A stretch of 64,000 nucleotides of DNA. It comes from Dyadobacter jiangsuensis (GTDB taxonomy: Bacteria; Bacteroidota; Bacteroidia; Cytophagales; Spirosomataceae). The notes beneath the pieces are model-generated. The model was not told the DNA's origin. It saw nothing but the letters and a program-made list of their open reading frames with translations, and made no database searches. Position numbers and translations under genes: made by a program. Location of the stretch: the NCBI RefSeq assembly GCF_003014695.1, contig NZ_PYAS01000010.1, positions 248,001-312,000 on the forward strand, given 5' to 3'. This document shows positions 16,839 through 25,029 of this stretch, in pieces. Every line of letters begins with the position of its first letter. Position 1 is the stretch's first letter.

Positions 16839-18695
16839 TTATTTCACTTTCGTGGCCTTGAAACGCGGCGCAGTTTTAGGAGCGGTCGGCCAGACGTTGT
16901 TATCCGGGTCGATGTCGGCCATGCGTTGGCTCGGGTCGATTACGATTGCCTGAATGTCGGCAACATTCCGGTCGATGGTGAAGGAATATTCCGGGTAAGT
17001 CCACCCCCAGTCGGCCAGTTGCGTGGTTTTGGAATACAGCTTCTCGCTCTTTTCGCCCCGCATGATTTCCAGTGGGATGTAAAAATTCTCCTGCGTGCCG
17101 TCCTTGTAGCTTACCACCACATCCAGCGGCATGGGCATTTGGCCGATTCTTTCGAGCACAACGTCCGTTTTACCTGCATTGGTTACCACTTCCCGAATGC
17201 TGTAATCGATGGTTTTGGTAGTTCCGACAAAGTTTTCCCAGAACCAGTCCAGTTCCAGTCCCGATTCCTTCTCCATAATACGCTTCAAATCGGTAGGGTT
17301 CGGATGTTTGAACTTCCACTCGTTGAAATACCGCTTCATTCCGCGCTGGAATGTTTCCTTGCCCATGATGTAATTCAGCTGGTTCAGGAAAACGGCGCCT
17401 TTGTTGTAGCTCACAATACTGTACGCCTTGTTGGTATTGTAATGATCGGCGTGAGTCGTAAGCGGCTCTTCTGTTCCCGACTTCACCAGACTCCGGTAGC
17501 TGGTAGTGGCGCTGCGTTGCGGATCGCCTTTCGCAGGAAAGAGCTCGTTCATAACGATATTCTGCGCGTAGGTCGTGAAACCTTCGTCCATCCAGGGATA
17601 TTTGGATTCATTGGTGCCCAAAATCCCCTGGAACCAGCTGTGAATAGACTCGTGGACTGTCACGCTCGTCAATGAATGCAGGTTAAGGCGTCCGGTGATG
17701 AGCGTCCCCATCGGGTATTCCATACCGCCGTCGCCGCCCTGAATCACCGAATATTGCTTGTAGGGATAGCGCCCGAACTGCTCGTTCATGATCTTGAACG
17801 ACCGCACCGCCAGCGGTTCCATCTGCTTCCATGCATTAGCCAGGGTATCCGTTTGGTAGAAGAAATGCAAATCCAGATTATCGTCTACTTTCACCACGTC
17901 GTGTTGGTAGTCGCGGTCGGCAGCCCACATGAAGTCGTGTACTTCCGGCGCGATGAAATGCCAGGTAAGGCGGTCGCCCGGTTTGTGGGAAACGTTTTTG
18001 TTGGAATAACCATGGCCAATTTTGTCGGGATTCTGCAAATAGCCTGTTCCCGCGATCGTGTAGGCCGCATCCATTGTGATTTTCACATCAAAATCGCCCC
18101 AGATTCCGTAAAACTCGCGACCGATGTAAGGATTCGCATGCCATCCTTCGTAGTCGTACTCCGACATTTTAGGATACCATTGCGCCATCGAATAGTCAAT
18201 CCCTTCATTATTGTTACGGCCTGTGCGGCGGATTTGCACCGGCACCTGCGCTTCGAACTCCATATCAAAAGTATGCTGCGATTTCGGCAGGATCTTCTCA
18301 TTCAGCGTCACTTCGAGGATGGTGCCTACCACCTCGTATTTCAGCGACTTCCCATTTTGTTTAAGAGAAAGCACCTTTTCATATCCGATCTCGGAAGGCG
18401 ACAGTTTGGAAATGCGGTCCTTTACGCGTGAATCAGGGTCGCTGATCGAGCGCGAACGGACGTCCATCTGGCTACCGGGCTGGAATGCATTCAGGTATAA
18501 ATGATAAAATACCTTTTGAAGTGTATCGGGAGAATTGTTGGTGTAAACGAGCTTTTGGGTGCCCTTGTACTGGTGTTTGACAGCATCAAAATCAATCTCC
18601 ATCTGGTACTTCGCACGCTGCTGCCAACGGTCATTTTGTGCTGAAACCTGGAACGCCAGCGCGACCAGTAAGAGCACGGAAAAATTAAACTTCAT
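16839..18695 (-). CDS. M1-family zinc metallopeptidase (exported)
   Basis: A 618-residue aminopeptidase-like protein with a signal peptide (residues 1-20, FQVSAQ). The zinc motif is HESIH (348-352), with Glu371 as third ligand after the canonical 18-residue spacing. The exopeptidase motif appears as GGMEYP (about 323-328), a variant of GxMEN. It belongs to the Bacteroidota subgroup of M1 peptidases and probably trims peptides in the periplasm or at the surface. An in-frame start 29 codons upstream would put extra residues before the signal peptide, so 18695 is preferred. It ends back to back with DUF5686. Confidence 0.9.
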   Translation of the reverse strand: MKFNFSVLLLVALAFQVSAQNDRWQQRAKYQMEIDFDAVKHQYKGTQKLVYTNNSPDTLQKVFYHLYLNAFQPGSQMDVRSRSISDPDSRVKDRISKLSPSEIGYEKVLSLKQNGKSLKYEVVGTILEVTLNEKILPKSQHTFDMEFEAQVPVQIRRTGRNNNEGIDYSMAQWYPKMSEYDYEGWHANPYIGREFYGIWGDFDVKITMDAAYTIAGTGYLQNPDKIGHGYSNKNVSHKPGDRLTWHFIAPEVHDFMWAADRDYQHDVVKVDDNLDLHFFYQTDTLANAWKQMEPLAVRSFKIMNEQFGRYPYKQYSVIQGGDGGMEYPMGTLITGRLNLHSLTSVTVHESIHSWFQGILGTNESKYPWMDEGFTTYAQNIVMNELFPAKGDPQRSATTSYRSLVKSGTEEPLTTHADHYNTNKAYSIVSYNKGAVFLNQLNYIMGKETFQRGMKRYFNEWKFKHPNPTDLKRIMEKESGLELDWFWENFVGTTKTIDYSIREVVTNAGKTDVVLERIGQMPMPLDVVVSYKDGTQENFYIPLEIMRGEKSEKLYSKTTQLADWGWTYPEYSFTIDRNVADIQAIVIDPSQRMADIDPDNNVWPTAPKTAPRFKATKVK

Positions 18696-18888
18696 TATCA
18701 AGGTTAGTAATTTGATTAAACCGCAAATTAACGGAATCCCCTGAAACTGTGCATCATTCTCCACAAAAAACCTCATTTTCAAGCTAAAAAGGCGGTTCTG
18801 GGCTTCTCAGACGCAGATGCGCTGCTGGCACATATTTGGTAATTATTGGTTCAGAAATCAATAATCAAAAACTAAATACTTGTCAATC

Positions 18889-19053
18889 ATGCTTAGATGG
18901 ACCGTAATATTTCTAATCATCGCTATCGTGGCCGGGATCCTCGGATTCGGTGGTATAGCAGCAGGCGCAGCCGGAATTGCTAAAATTCTTTTCTTCGTAT
19001 TCCTCGTTTTATTCGTGTTAAGCTTATTAAGCCGTGGTGTCGGGCGATCCTGA
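18889..19053 (+). CDS. small DUF1328 (YtjA-type) membrane protein
   Basis: A 54-residue protein beginning MLRWTVIFLIIAIVAG and ending SLLSRGVGRS. It has two hydrophobic helices separated by a Gly/Ala-rich turn (FGGIAAGAAGIAKIL), which is the DUF1328 pattern. These tiny inner-membrane proteins are common and of unknown function, sometimes linked to stress. It is a stand-alone gene divergent from the M1 peptidase and followed by a bidirectional terminator shared with guaA. Confidence 0.88.
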   Translation: MLRWTVIFLIIAIVAGILGFGGIAAGAAGIAKILFFVFLVLFVLSLLSRGVGRS

Positions 19054-19077
19054 CGACTTCCGGAAGTACAATAAATG

Positions 19078-19105
19078 AAAAAAGCGGACTTGAGTCCGCT
19101 TTTTT
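19078..19105. terminator. bidirectional terminator between DUF1328 and guaA
   Basis: Stem GCGGAC/GTCCGC (19084-19089 with 19094-19099) with loop TTGA, flanked by AAAAAA on the left and TTTTTT on the right, so it can serve both convergent genes. Confidence 0.88.
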
Positions 19106-19113
19106 CGTATTTC

Positions 19114-20643
19114 TTATTCCCATTCGATGGTAGCCGGCGGCTTCGAAGAAATGTCGTACACGACCCTGTTCACCCCTTTTACCTTATTAATAATGTCGTT
19201 GGAAACTTCTGCGAGGAAGTCGTATGGCAAATGTGCCCAGTCGGCCGTCATACCATCCACAGACGTCACCGCGCGCAGCGCAACCACGCGCTCGTATGTA
19301 CGCTCGTCGCCCATTACACCTACACTCTGCACGGGAAGGAGCATTGCACCTGCCTGCCAAACGTCTTTGTAAAGGTCCCATTTGCGGAGACCGCCGATGA
19401 AGATCGCATCCACCTCTTGCAGGATAGCTACTTTCTCCGCTGTGATTTCTCCCAAAATACGGATCGCCAGACCTGGTCCCGGGAACGGATGACGACTGAG
19501 GATCTTCTCATCGATACCCAGTGTACGTCCAACCGCTCTTACCTCGTCTTTAAACAAAGTATTCAGCGGCTCCACTACTTTCAGTTTCATGAAATCCGGC
19601 AAACCACCCACATTGTGATGCGATTTGATCGTCGCCGAAGGCCCTTTTACCGAAACGGATTCGATCACGTCAGGGTAAATAGTACCCTGCCCCAGCCATT
19701 TCACGTCTTCGATCAAATGCGCTTCCTGGTCGAAAATGTCGATGAACGACTTTCCGATCGCCTTGCGTTTCGCTTCGGGATCGCTCAGACCGTCGAGCGA
19801 CTGGTAAAAGTGGGATTTAGAATCTACACCTTTAATATTGAGGCCCATATCCTGATAAGAATGCAGCACTTGCTCAAACTCATCCTTACGCAGCAGGCCG
19901 TTATCTACGAAAATACAATACAAATTCTGGCCGATCGCGTGGTGTACCAGCGTTGCAGCCACGGTTGAATCCACACCGCCCGACAATGCCATTACAACCT
20001 TGTCGTTGCCCAGTTTCTGGCGAAGCTGTTCAATCGTATGTTCTACAAATGAATCGGAAGTCCAATCCTGCTTGCAACCGCAGATATTCACTACGAAGTT
20101 ATGCAGCAATTTTTTCCCCTCGGTAGTATGCGTAACCTCCGGGTGGAACTGGATACCATACGTCAGTTCATCCTCCACTTTAAATGCAGCCACCTTCACC
20201 GATTCAGTCGATGCGATGACGTGGAAGTTCTGCGGTGCGCGAACGATCGTGTCACCGTGCGACATCCACACCTGCGACGATTCCGACAAACCGGCCAGCA
20301 ACGAAGAATCGGTATCATCGATTTCCAGCTTTGCGCGGCCATATTCGCGGTGCTGCGAGGGTTTCACATCGCCCCCCAGCTCCTGTGCGAGCAGCTGCGC
20401 GCCATAGCATACGCCCAAAAGAGGCAATGTTTTACGGAATTTGTCGAGATCGACCCGGGGAGAACCCTCATCCCTTACCGAACAGGGACTACCTGAGAGA
20501 ATTACACCTTTGACGTTGGGAGTGAGTTCGGGGAAGTTGTTGTATGGGTGGATTTCACAATAAACATTCAGTTCGCGAACTCTGCGTGCAATTAACTGGG
20601 TGTACTGTGAGCCAAAATCTAAAATCAGAATTTGTTCAGTCAT
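19114..20643 (-). CDS. guaA: GMP synthase (glutamine-hydrolysing)
   Basis: A 509-residue enzyme converting XMP to GMP with ATP and glutamine. The N-terminal class I amidotransferase has nucleophile Cys79 (GVCYGAQ) and His167/Glu169 (FHPEV). The ATP-pyrophosphatase has the PP-loop SGGVDST (221-227), and the C-terminal dimerisation domain ends PATIEWE. Full length and all motifs are intact. The open frame extends 24 codons upstream, but MTEQILILDFGSQ at 20643 is the conserved start and lies just after a good promoter. It is a monocistronic housekeeping gene. Confidence 0.97.
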   Translation of the reverse strand: MTEQILILDFGSQYTQLIARRVRELNVYCEIHPYNNFPELTPNVKGVILSGSPCSVRDEGSPRVDLDKFRKTLPLLGVCYGAQLLAQELGGDVKPSQHREYGRAKLEIDDTDSSLLAGLSESSQVWMSHGDTIVRAPQNFHVIASTESVKVAAFKVEDELTYGIQFHPEVTHTTEGKKLLHNFVVNICGCKQDWTSDSFVEHTIEQLRQKLGNDKVVMALSGGVDSTVAATLVHHAIGQNLYCIFVDNGLLRKDEFEQVLHSYQDMGLNIKGVDSKSHFYQSLDGLSDPEAKRKAIGKSFIDIFDQEAHLIEDVKWLGQGTIYPDVIESVSVKGPSATIKSHHNVGGLPDFMKLKVVEPLNTLFKDEVRAVGRTLGIDEKILSRHPFPGPGLAIRILGEITAEKVAILQEVDAIFIGGLRKWDLYKDVWQAGAMLLPVQSVGVMGDERTYERVVALRAVTSVDGMTADWAHLPYDFLAEVSNDIINKVKGVNRVVYDISSKPPATIEWE

Positions 20644-20662
20644 ATATATGCTATCTAAAACG

Positions 20663-20691
20663 CAAAGGTAGGGAGATTGGAGGAAAACCAA
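20663..20691 (-). promoter_or_regulatory. guaA promoter
   Basis: On the minus strand TTG (20689-20691) precedes TACCTTTG (20663-20670) by 18 bases, an exact TAnnTTTG match. The start codon lies 19 bases downstream of the element. A short inverted repeat, CGAAGTT/AACTTCG (20696-20711), sits immediately upstream. Confidence 0.65.
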
Positions 20692-20877
20692 AAAACGAAG
20701 TTGAAACTTCGCCACTTTGATCGTTCAAATAGCTATTTAACCGTTTAAACTTTTTTCCGGCCAATATGCAACTTCCTTTTATCCCTTTGTATCTATAAGC
20801 CGAAAGATAGACACACACCACTTATATAACATACACGCCTTTTATGTAATCAAAGGTTCTATGCTATACCAAGTACC

Positions 20878-20885
20878 TATCTTTG
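20878..20885 (+). promoter_or_regulatory. -7 element upstream of the outer-membrane receptor
   Basis: TATCTTTG matches TAnnTTTG exactly, 56 bases before the ATG at 20942. No clear TTG is found at the -33 position. The rest of the 298-base gap between guaA and this gene is AT-rich, with no other structure I can support. Confidence 0.5.
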
Positions 20886-20941
20886 CAGTGTACCTAATGG
20901 AACAACTCACCCCGGGTACGCTGAACTTTTAACTATTAGCC

Positions 20942-23395
20942 ATGAAAATCTTAATGAACCTAACTGCAGCGCTGCTGCTGGGCAGTGGATTTGTGCACGC
21001 ACAAGCTCCCCAGCCACTTACCGGAAAAGGAAAAGTCACCGGCGCGGTGCTTGATGAAAAGTCACAACCATTCCCGTTTGTGAACGTTCTCCTGCTGCAA
21101 GCCAAAGACTCGGTGCTTGTGAAAGGGCTCGCTGCCGACGACCAGGGCAAATTTGCTTTCGATCAGGTAGCGGCCGGCAAATACCTTACGCTGATCTCGA
21201 TGGTAGGTTACCAGAAAGCATACAGCGAACCATTTAATGTAAAAGACGCTCCCGTAAACCTTCCCACTGTCAGTCTGAAATCGGACATCAAATCACTGAG
21301 TGAAGTGACAGTCGTAGCGAAAAAGCCATTCATTGAGCAGGAAATCGACCGGACGGTGGTGAATGTGGAGAACAGCATTGTTTCTGCCGGGGCAACCGCA
21401 TTGGAAGTGCTCGAACGCGCTCCTGGTGTGACTGTCGACCAGCAGAACGAACAACTGAAACTGCGCGGAAAGGAAGGGGTAATCGTGCAGATTGACGGAA
21501 AACAGACCTTTTTGTCTCAACAAGAACTGATTACCCTCCTGCGCAATACACCCAGCGACAATATTGAGAAAATCGAGCTTATCACGAACCCATCCGCCAA
21601 ATACGACGCGGCCGGAAACTCGGGGATCATCAATATTAAAATGAAGCGCAACAAGAACTACGGCACCAACGGGAACATCAATCTCGGCGGAGCGTGGGCG
21701 AAATATGGTCGCGCCAATGCAACCGCGACGCTCAACCACCGTGCCGGAAAAATCAGCACATTTATCAGCGGAGGCGCTTTCTACAATAAAGGATTCAACA
21801 ACAACGACATTTACCGCACCATTCCATACGAAGGAAAAGTAACGATCTTCGACCAGAAAACAGAGCGAATCAATCGATCGGAATACTATAATGTACGTGC
21901 CGGCCTCGACTACTTTGCAACGGACAAAACCACTGTGGGCGTACTGGTTTCCGGTTTCTATAACGATTGGAGCAATCCCTTCGGACAAACCAACACCCGG
22001 ATCCTGAACGAAGATCTGACCCTTCAACGGACTTTCCGGACCAATGTTTTCAATGGTGGTAAAATGAATAACATCAGTTCCAACCTGAACCTGAAACACC
22101 AGTTCAACGATAAAGGCAAGGAACTGACATTCGATCTGGATTACGTGCATTACGGCGGCAAAAAGAAAAGCGACCTCGATACCCGCTACTTCAAAGCGGA
22201 TGGTACGCCCGATGAAGCTGCTACCGAAATGGTGCGCAACGATATGCCCTCGGACATCAACATTGCCATGGCGAAACTGGATTACACCCAGACGATCGGC
22301 AAAGGCAAGTTCGAAACCGGTTTGAAATCGAGCTACGTGACTTCGGATAACGATATGGTGTTTGAAACCTTCGTCGACAGCTGGCAATTTGACCCGAAAC
22401 GCTCGAACCGTTTCAAGTACACTGAGAATGTAAATGCCGCTTACGCAAATTACGCCGGCGCCATTTCGAAGAAAATCAAGTACCAGTTGGGCGTCCGGGC
22501 GGAACACACGCATTCGATCGGTAACTCGATCACATTGAACCAGAAACGCGACAGAAACTATATCAACTTTTTCCCCAGCGTATTCTTATCGAACCAGCTG
22601 GACACCAACAACGTGATCAACCTGTCGTACAGCCGCCGGATCGATCGCCCGAACTACCAGTCGCTGAACCCGTTCGAGTTTTACCTGGATCCGTACACGT
22701 TCCAACGCGGTAACCCGAACCTGAGACCACAGTACACACATTCGTTCCAGTTGGTACACGTTTACAAAAACGCATTCAACACGACGCTGGCTTACAGCCG
22801 TATCAAGGATATGATCGCCGACGAATTGCCTCAGCAGATCGCTTCGGAGAACAAAACGTTCGTAACATCGGATAACCTTGACAATCAGGACAATGTAAGC
22901 CTTACCATTTCCTTCCCGATTCCGGTGACTAAATGGTGGCAAGTGCAGGCGAACTTTACGGGTGTGTACAACCATTACAAGTCATATTACCTGGAAGAAC
23001 AGCTGGAAATCAAGCAGACATCCTGGAATATGTATGCCAGCAATCAATTTACCATAGGCAAAGGATGGTCCGCAGAGCTCTCGGGATGGTATAATAGCAG
23101 ACAGTTCTACGGATTGTACGCAGCCCGCCCGATGGGAATGATCAATGCGGGTTTGCAAAAGAATATCCTGAACAAAAAAGGAACGATCCGCTTGAATGTG
23201 AACGATATCTTCTGGACCAACCGCTTCAACGGTAAGGCTGTTTATAAGGATATCGATTTCAAAGTACGTTCCGAATGGCCTAGCCGCCAGTTCAGATTGA
23301 CCTTCACTTACAACTTCGGTAACCAGAATGTGAAGGGAGCCCGCCAGCGCAACACCGGGTCGGATGATTTGCAGAAACGCGCAGGAGGCAATTAA
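20942..23395 (+). CDS. TonB-dependent-receptor-like outer-membrane beta-barrel protein
   Basis: An 817-residue exported protein. It has a signal peptide to about residue 20 (FVHAQ), a CarboxypepD_reg-like domain (about 30-115, GAVLDEKSQPFPFVNVLLL), a plug-like segment (VLERAPGVTV and IELITNPSAKYDAAGNSGIINI) and a large OMP_b-brl_3 barrel. It differs from SusC proteins: no STN domain, no SusC plug signature and no SusD partner. Members are common in Bacteroidota, and their ligands are mostly unknown. It is monocistronic, with a terminator shared in part with pgk. Confidence 0.88.
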   Translation: MKILMNLTAALLLGSGFVHAQAPQPLTGKGKVTGAVLDEKSQPFPFVNVLLLQAKDSVLVKGLAADDQGKFAFDQVAAGKYLTLISMVGYQKAYSEPFNVKDAPVNLPTVSLKSDIKSLSEVTVVAKKPFIEQEIDRTVVNVENSIVSAGATALEVLERAPGVTVDQQNEQLKLRGKEGVIVQIDGKQTFLSQQELITLLRNTPSDNIEKIELITNPSAKYDAAGNSGIINIKMKRNKNYGTNGNINLGGAWAKYGRANATATLNHRAGKISTFISGGAFYNKGFNNNDIYRTIPYEGKVTIFDQKTERINRSEYYNVRAGLDYFATDKTTVGVLVSGFYNDWSNPFGQTNTRILNEDLTLQRTFRTNVFNGGKMNNISSNLNLKHQFNDKGKELTFDLDYVHYGGKKKSDLDTRYFKADGTPDEAATEMVRNDMPSDINIAMAKLDYTQTIGKGKFETGLKSSYVTSDNDMVFETFVDSWQFDPKRSNRFKYTENVNAAYANYAGAISKKIKYQLGVRAEHTHSIGNSITLNQKRDRNYINFFPSVFLSNQLDTNNVINLSYSRRIDRPNYQSLNPFEFYLDPYTFQRGNPNLRPQYTHSFQLVHVYKNAFNTTLAYSRIKDMIADELPQQIASENKTFVTSDNLDNQDNVSLTISFPIPVTKWWQVQANFTGVYNHYKSYYLEEQLEIKQTSWNMYASNQFTIGKGWSAELSGWYNSRQFYGLYAARPMGMINAGLQKNILNKKGTIRLNVNDIFWTNRFNGKAVYKDIDFKVRSEWPSRQFRLTFTYNFGNQNVKGARQRNTGSDDLQKRAGGN

Positions 23396-23455
23396 GAGTG
23401 GAATTCCGGTCGAACGAGACCAGTGTTCATAAATTAGTTAGGTTTGTTATGCAGA

Positions 23456-23493
23456 AAATCCATCCCGCGATGTGCGGGATGGATTTCTTTTTT
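23456..23493 (+). terminator. rho-independent terminator after the outer-membrane receptor
   Basis: A 13-base perfect stem (23456-23468 with 23474-23486, AAATCCATCCCGC) with a five-base loop, then CTTTTTT. The A-rich left base may also help terminate pgk on the other strand. Confidence 0.9.
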
Positions 23494-23518
23494 GATATAA
23501 ACCTAATAAGTGAAGTGC

Positions 23519-24709
23519 TTATGCTTGAAGCGCCGCAACACCCGGAAGCACTTTACCTTCCATATATTCGAGCAATGCACCGCCACCGGTTGAAACATAG
23601 CTTACGCGGTCGCCGTAACCTGCATTGTTGATCGCAGAAGCTGAGTCGCCGCCACCGATCAGTGAGAACGCGTCGTTGTCTTCGGTTACCGACACGACCG
23701 CCTCAGCGATTGCATTGGTTCCTTTCGCGAAGTTCGGAAACTCGAATACGCCCATTGGGCCGTTCCAGAGTACGGTTTTCGATTTCTTAATGATATCAGA
23801 GAAAATCTCGGCAGTTTTAGGACCGATATCGAGACCTTCCCATTCGTCAGGAATGTTACCAGCCTCTACCACCTTGCGATCTGCGTCGTTAGAGAATTTA
23901 TCAGCGATTACCGTATCCACCGGCAATACCAAATTGATACCTTTTGCTTTTGCTTTTTCGATCAATTCGAGTGTCAAATCCTGCTTATCGGCTTCGAGCA
24001 ACGACTTACCGATGCTTCCGCCTTGTGCTTTAGAGAATGTATATGACATACCGCCGCCGATAATGAGGTTATCTACCTTATCCAGCAGGCGTTCGATGAT
24101 CAGGATTTTGTCGGAAATTTTCGCACCGCCCATGATCGCCGTGAAAGGTCTTTCGGAATGTTCCAGAAGACGCTCGGCGTTATCCAGCTCCGCCTGCATT
24201 ACATAACCGCAAACTTTATCCTTAAAGAATTTACCGATTACGGCTGTGGAAGCGTGCGCGCGGTGTGCGGTACCGAATGCATCCATTACCCACACATCAC
24301 CCAGTTTCGAAAGCTTCTCAGCGAACTCTTCGTTACCTTTTTCTTCTTCTTTATAAAAACGCAGGTTTTCGAGCAACAGAACTTCTCCCGGTTGCAATGC
24401 AGCGGCCAGCTCCGTAGCGCTTGCGCCGATGCAATCGTCGGCAAACTTCACTGTCTTTCCGAGGATCAGCGACAATGGGTTTACCAGATGTTTCAGGGAA
24501 TACTTTTCGGTAGGACCGTCCTTCGGGCGACCCAAGTGTGACATTAAAATGACGGAACCGCCGTCATTAAGAATCTTGCTGATTGTAGGAATGGTCGCAC
24601 GGATACGCGTATCGTCCGTGATCTCAAATTTTTCATTAAGCGGGACATTGAAATCCACGCGAACCAGGGCTTTTTTCCCTGAAAAATCATAAGAATCTAA
24701 TGTTGTCAT
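23519..24709 (-). CDS. pgk: phosphoglycerate kinase
   Basis: A 396-residue cytoplasmic glycolytic enzyme transferring phosphate between 1,3-bisphosphoglycerate and ADP. Visible signatures: VRVDFNVPL near the N-terminus, SHLGRPKDGP, MDAFGTAHRAHAS, the hinge region IMGGAKISDKI, and the C-terminal nucleotide site GGGDSASAI with STGGGALLEYMEG. Full length, no anomalies. It is monocistronic and convergent with the outer-membrane receptor gene. Confidence 0.97.
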   Translation of the reverse strand: MTTLDSYDFSGKKALVRVDFNVPLNEKFEITDDTRIRATIPTISKILNDGGSVILMSHLGRPKDGPTEKYSLKHLVNPLSLILGKTVKFADDCIGASATELAAALQPGEVLLLENLRFYKEEEKGNEEFAEKLSKLGDVWVMDAFGTAHRAHASTAVIGKFFKDKVCGYVMQAELDNAERLLEHSERPFTAIMGGAKISDKILIIERLLDKVDNLIIGGGMSYTFSKAQGGSIGKSLLEADKQDLTLELIEKAKAKGINLVLPVDTVIADKFSNDADRKVVEAGNIPDEWEGLDIGPKTAEIFSDIIKKSKTVLWNGPMGVFEFPNFAKGTNAIAEAVVSVTEDNDAFSLIGGGDSASAINNAGYGDRVSYVSTGGGALLEYMEGKVLPGVAALQA

Positions 24710-24738
24710 GGGCAGGTAAAATTGTTTTCCATAGAGAG

Positions 24739-24746
24739 CAAATGTA
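24739..24746 (-). promoter_or_regulatory. -7 element of the pgk promoter
   Basis: On the minus strand TACATTTG matches TAnnTTTG exactly, 29 bases upstream of the pgk ATG. The upstream region is AT-rich without a clear -33 TTG at standard spacing. Confidence 0.5.
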
Positions 24747-24912
24747 AATCAATTTCTTAATTATATACTATGCTTTTCAGAAAAGGCGGCGCGCATAATA
24801 GCTATAATCCTATTTTTACCTTTCATTTTTCTATAAAAACAGGAATTAACCAAATTTTAATATAAACCATCCCGCACCTGCCGGCATCGCACTTTTCACC
24901 AGCCGAAACTTC

Positions 24913-24980
24913 CATTCGCTCTTTCACTCATTCGCTCATTCAAAATTGAACATTCACTCATTCACTCATTCACTCATTTC
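24913..24980. repeat. 8-base tandem repeat CATTCACT/CATTCGCT
   Basis: Consecutive units are CATTCGCT, CTTTCACT, CATTCGCT, then a short AT-rich interruption, then CATTCACT three times and CATTTC. It lies in the 320 bases between pgk and the VRR-NUC gene. If translation of the latter began at TTG 24946 the repeats would be in frame. Since the unit is eight bases, copy-number change would shift that frame. Confidence 0.8.
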
Positions 24981-25029
24981 TTTTAATTTCGGTAACTTTA
25001 TTTCTTCATCAGCTAAAAAAGTAACCGTT

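Noticed and set aside
21293..22513. 406-residue minus-strand open frame opposite the outer-membrane receptor
   Set aside because: It is an antisense shadow with composition set by the real gene's codons.
20942..23395. SusC-type receptor
   Set aside because: No SusC linker or plug signatures and no SusD partner; OMP_b-brl_3 fits better.
24946..25029. N-terminal extension of the VRR-NUC protein from TTG 24946
   Set aside because: The residues are encoded by tandem repeats and look non-conserved; later TTG starts fit better, though this stays uncertain.
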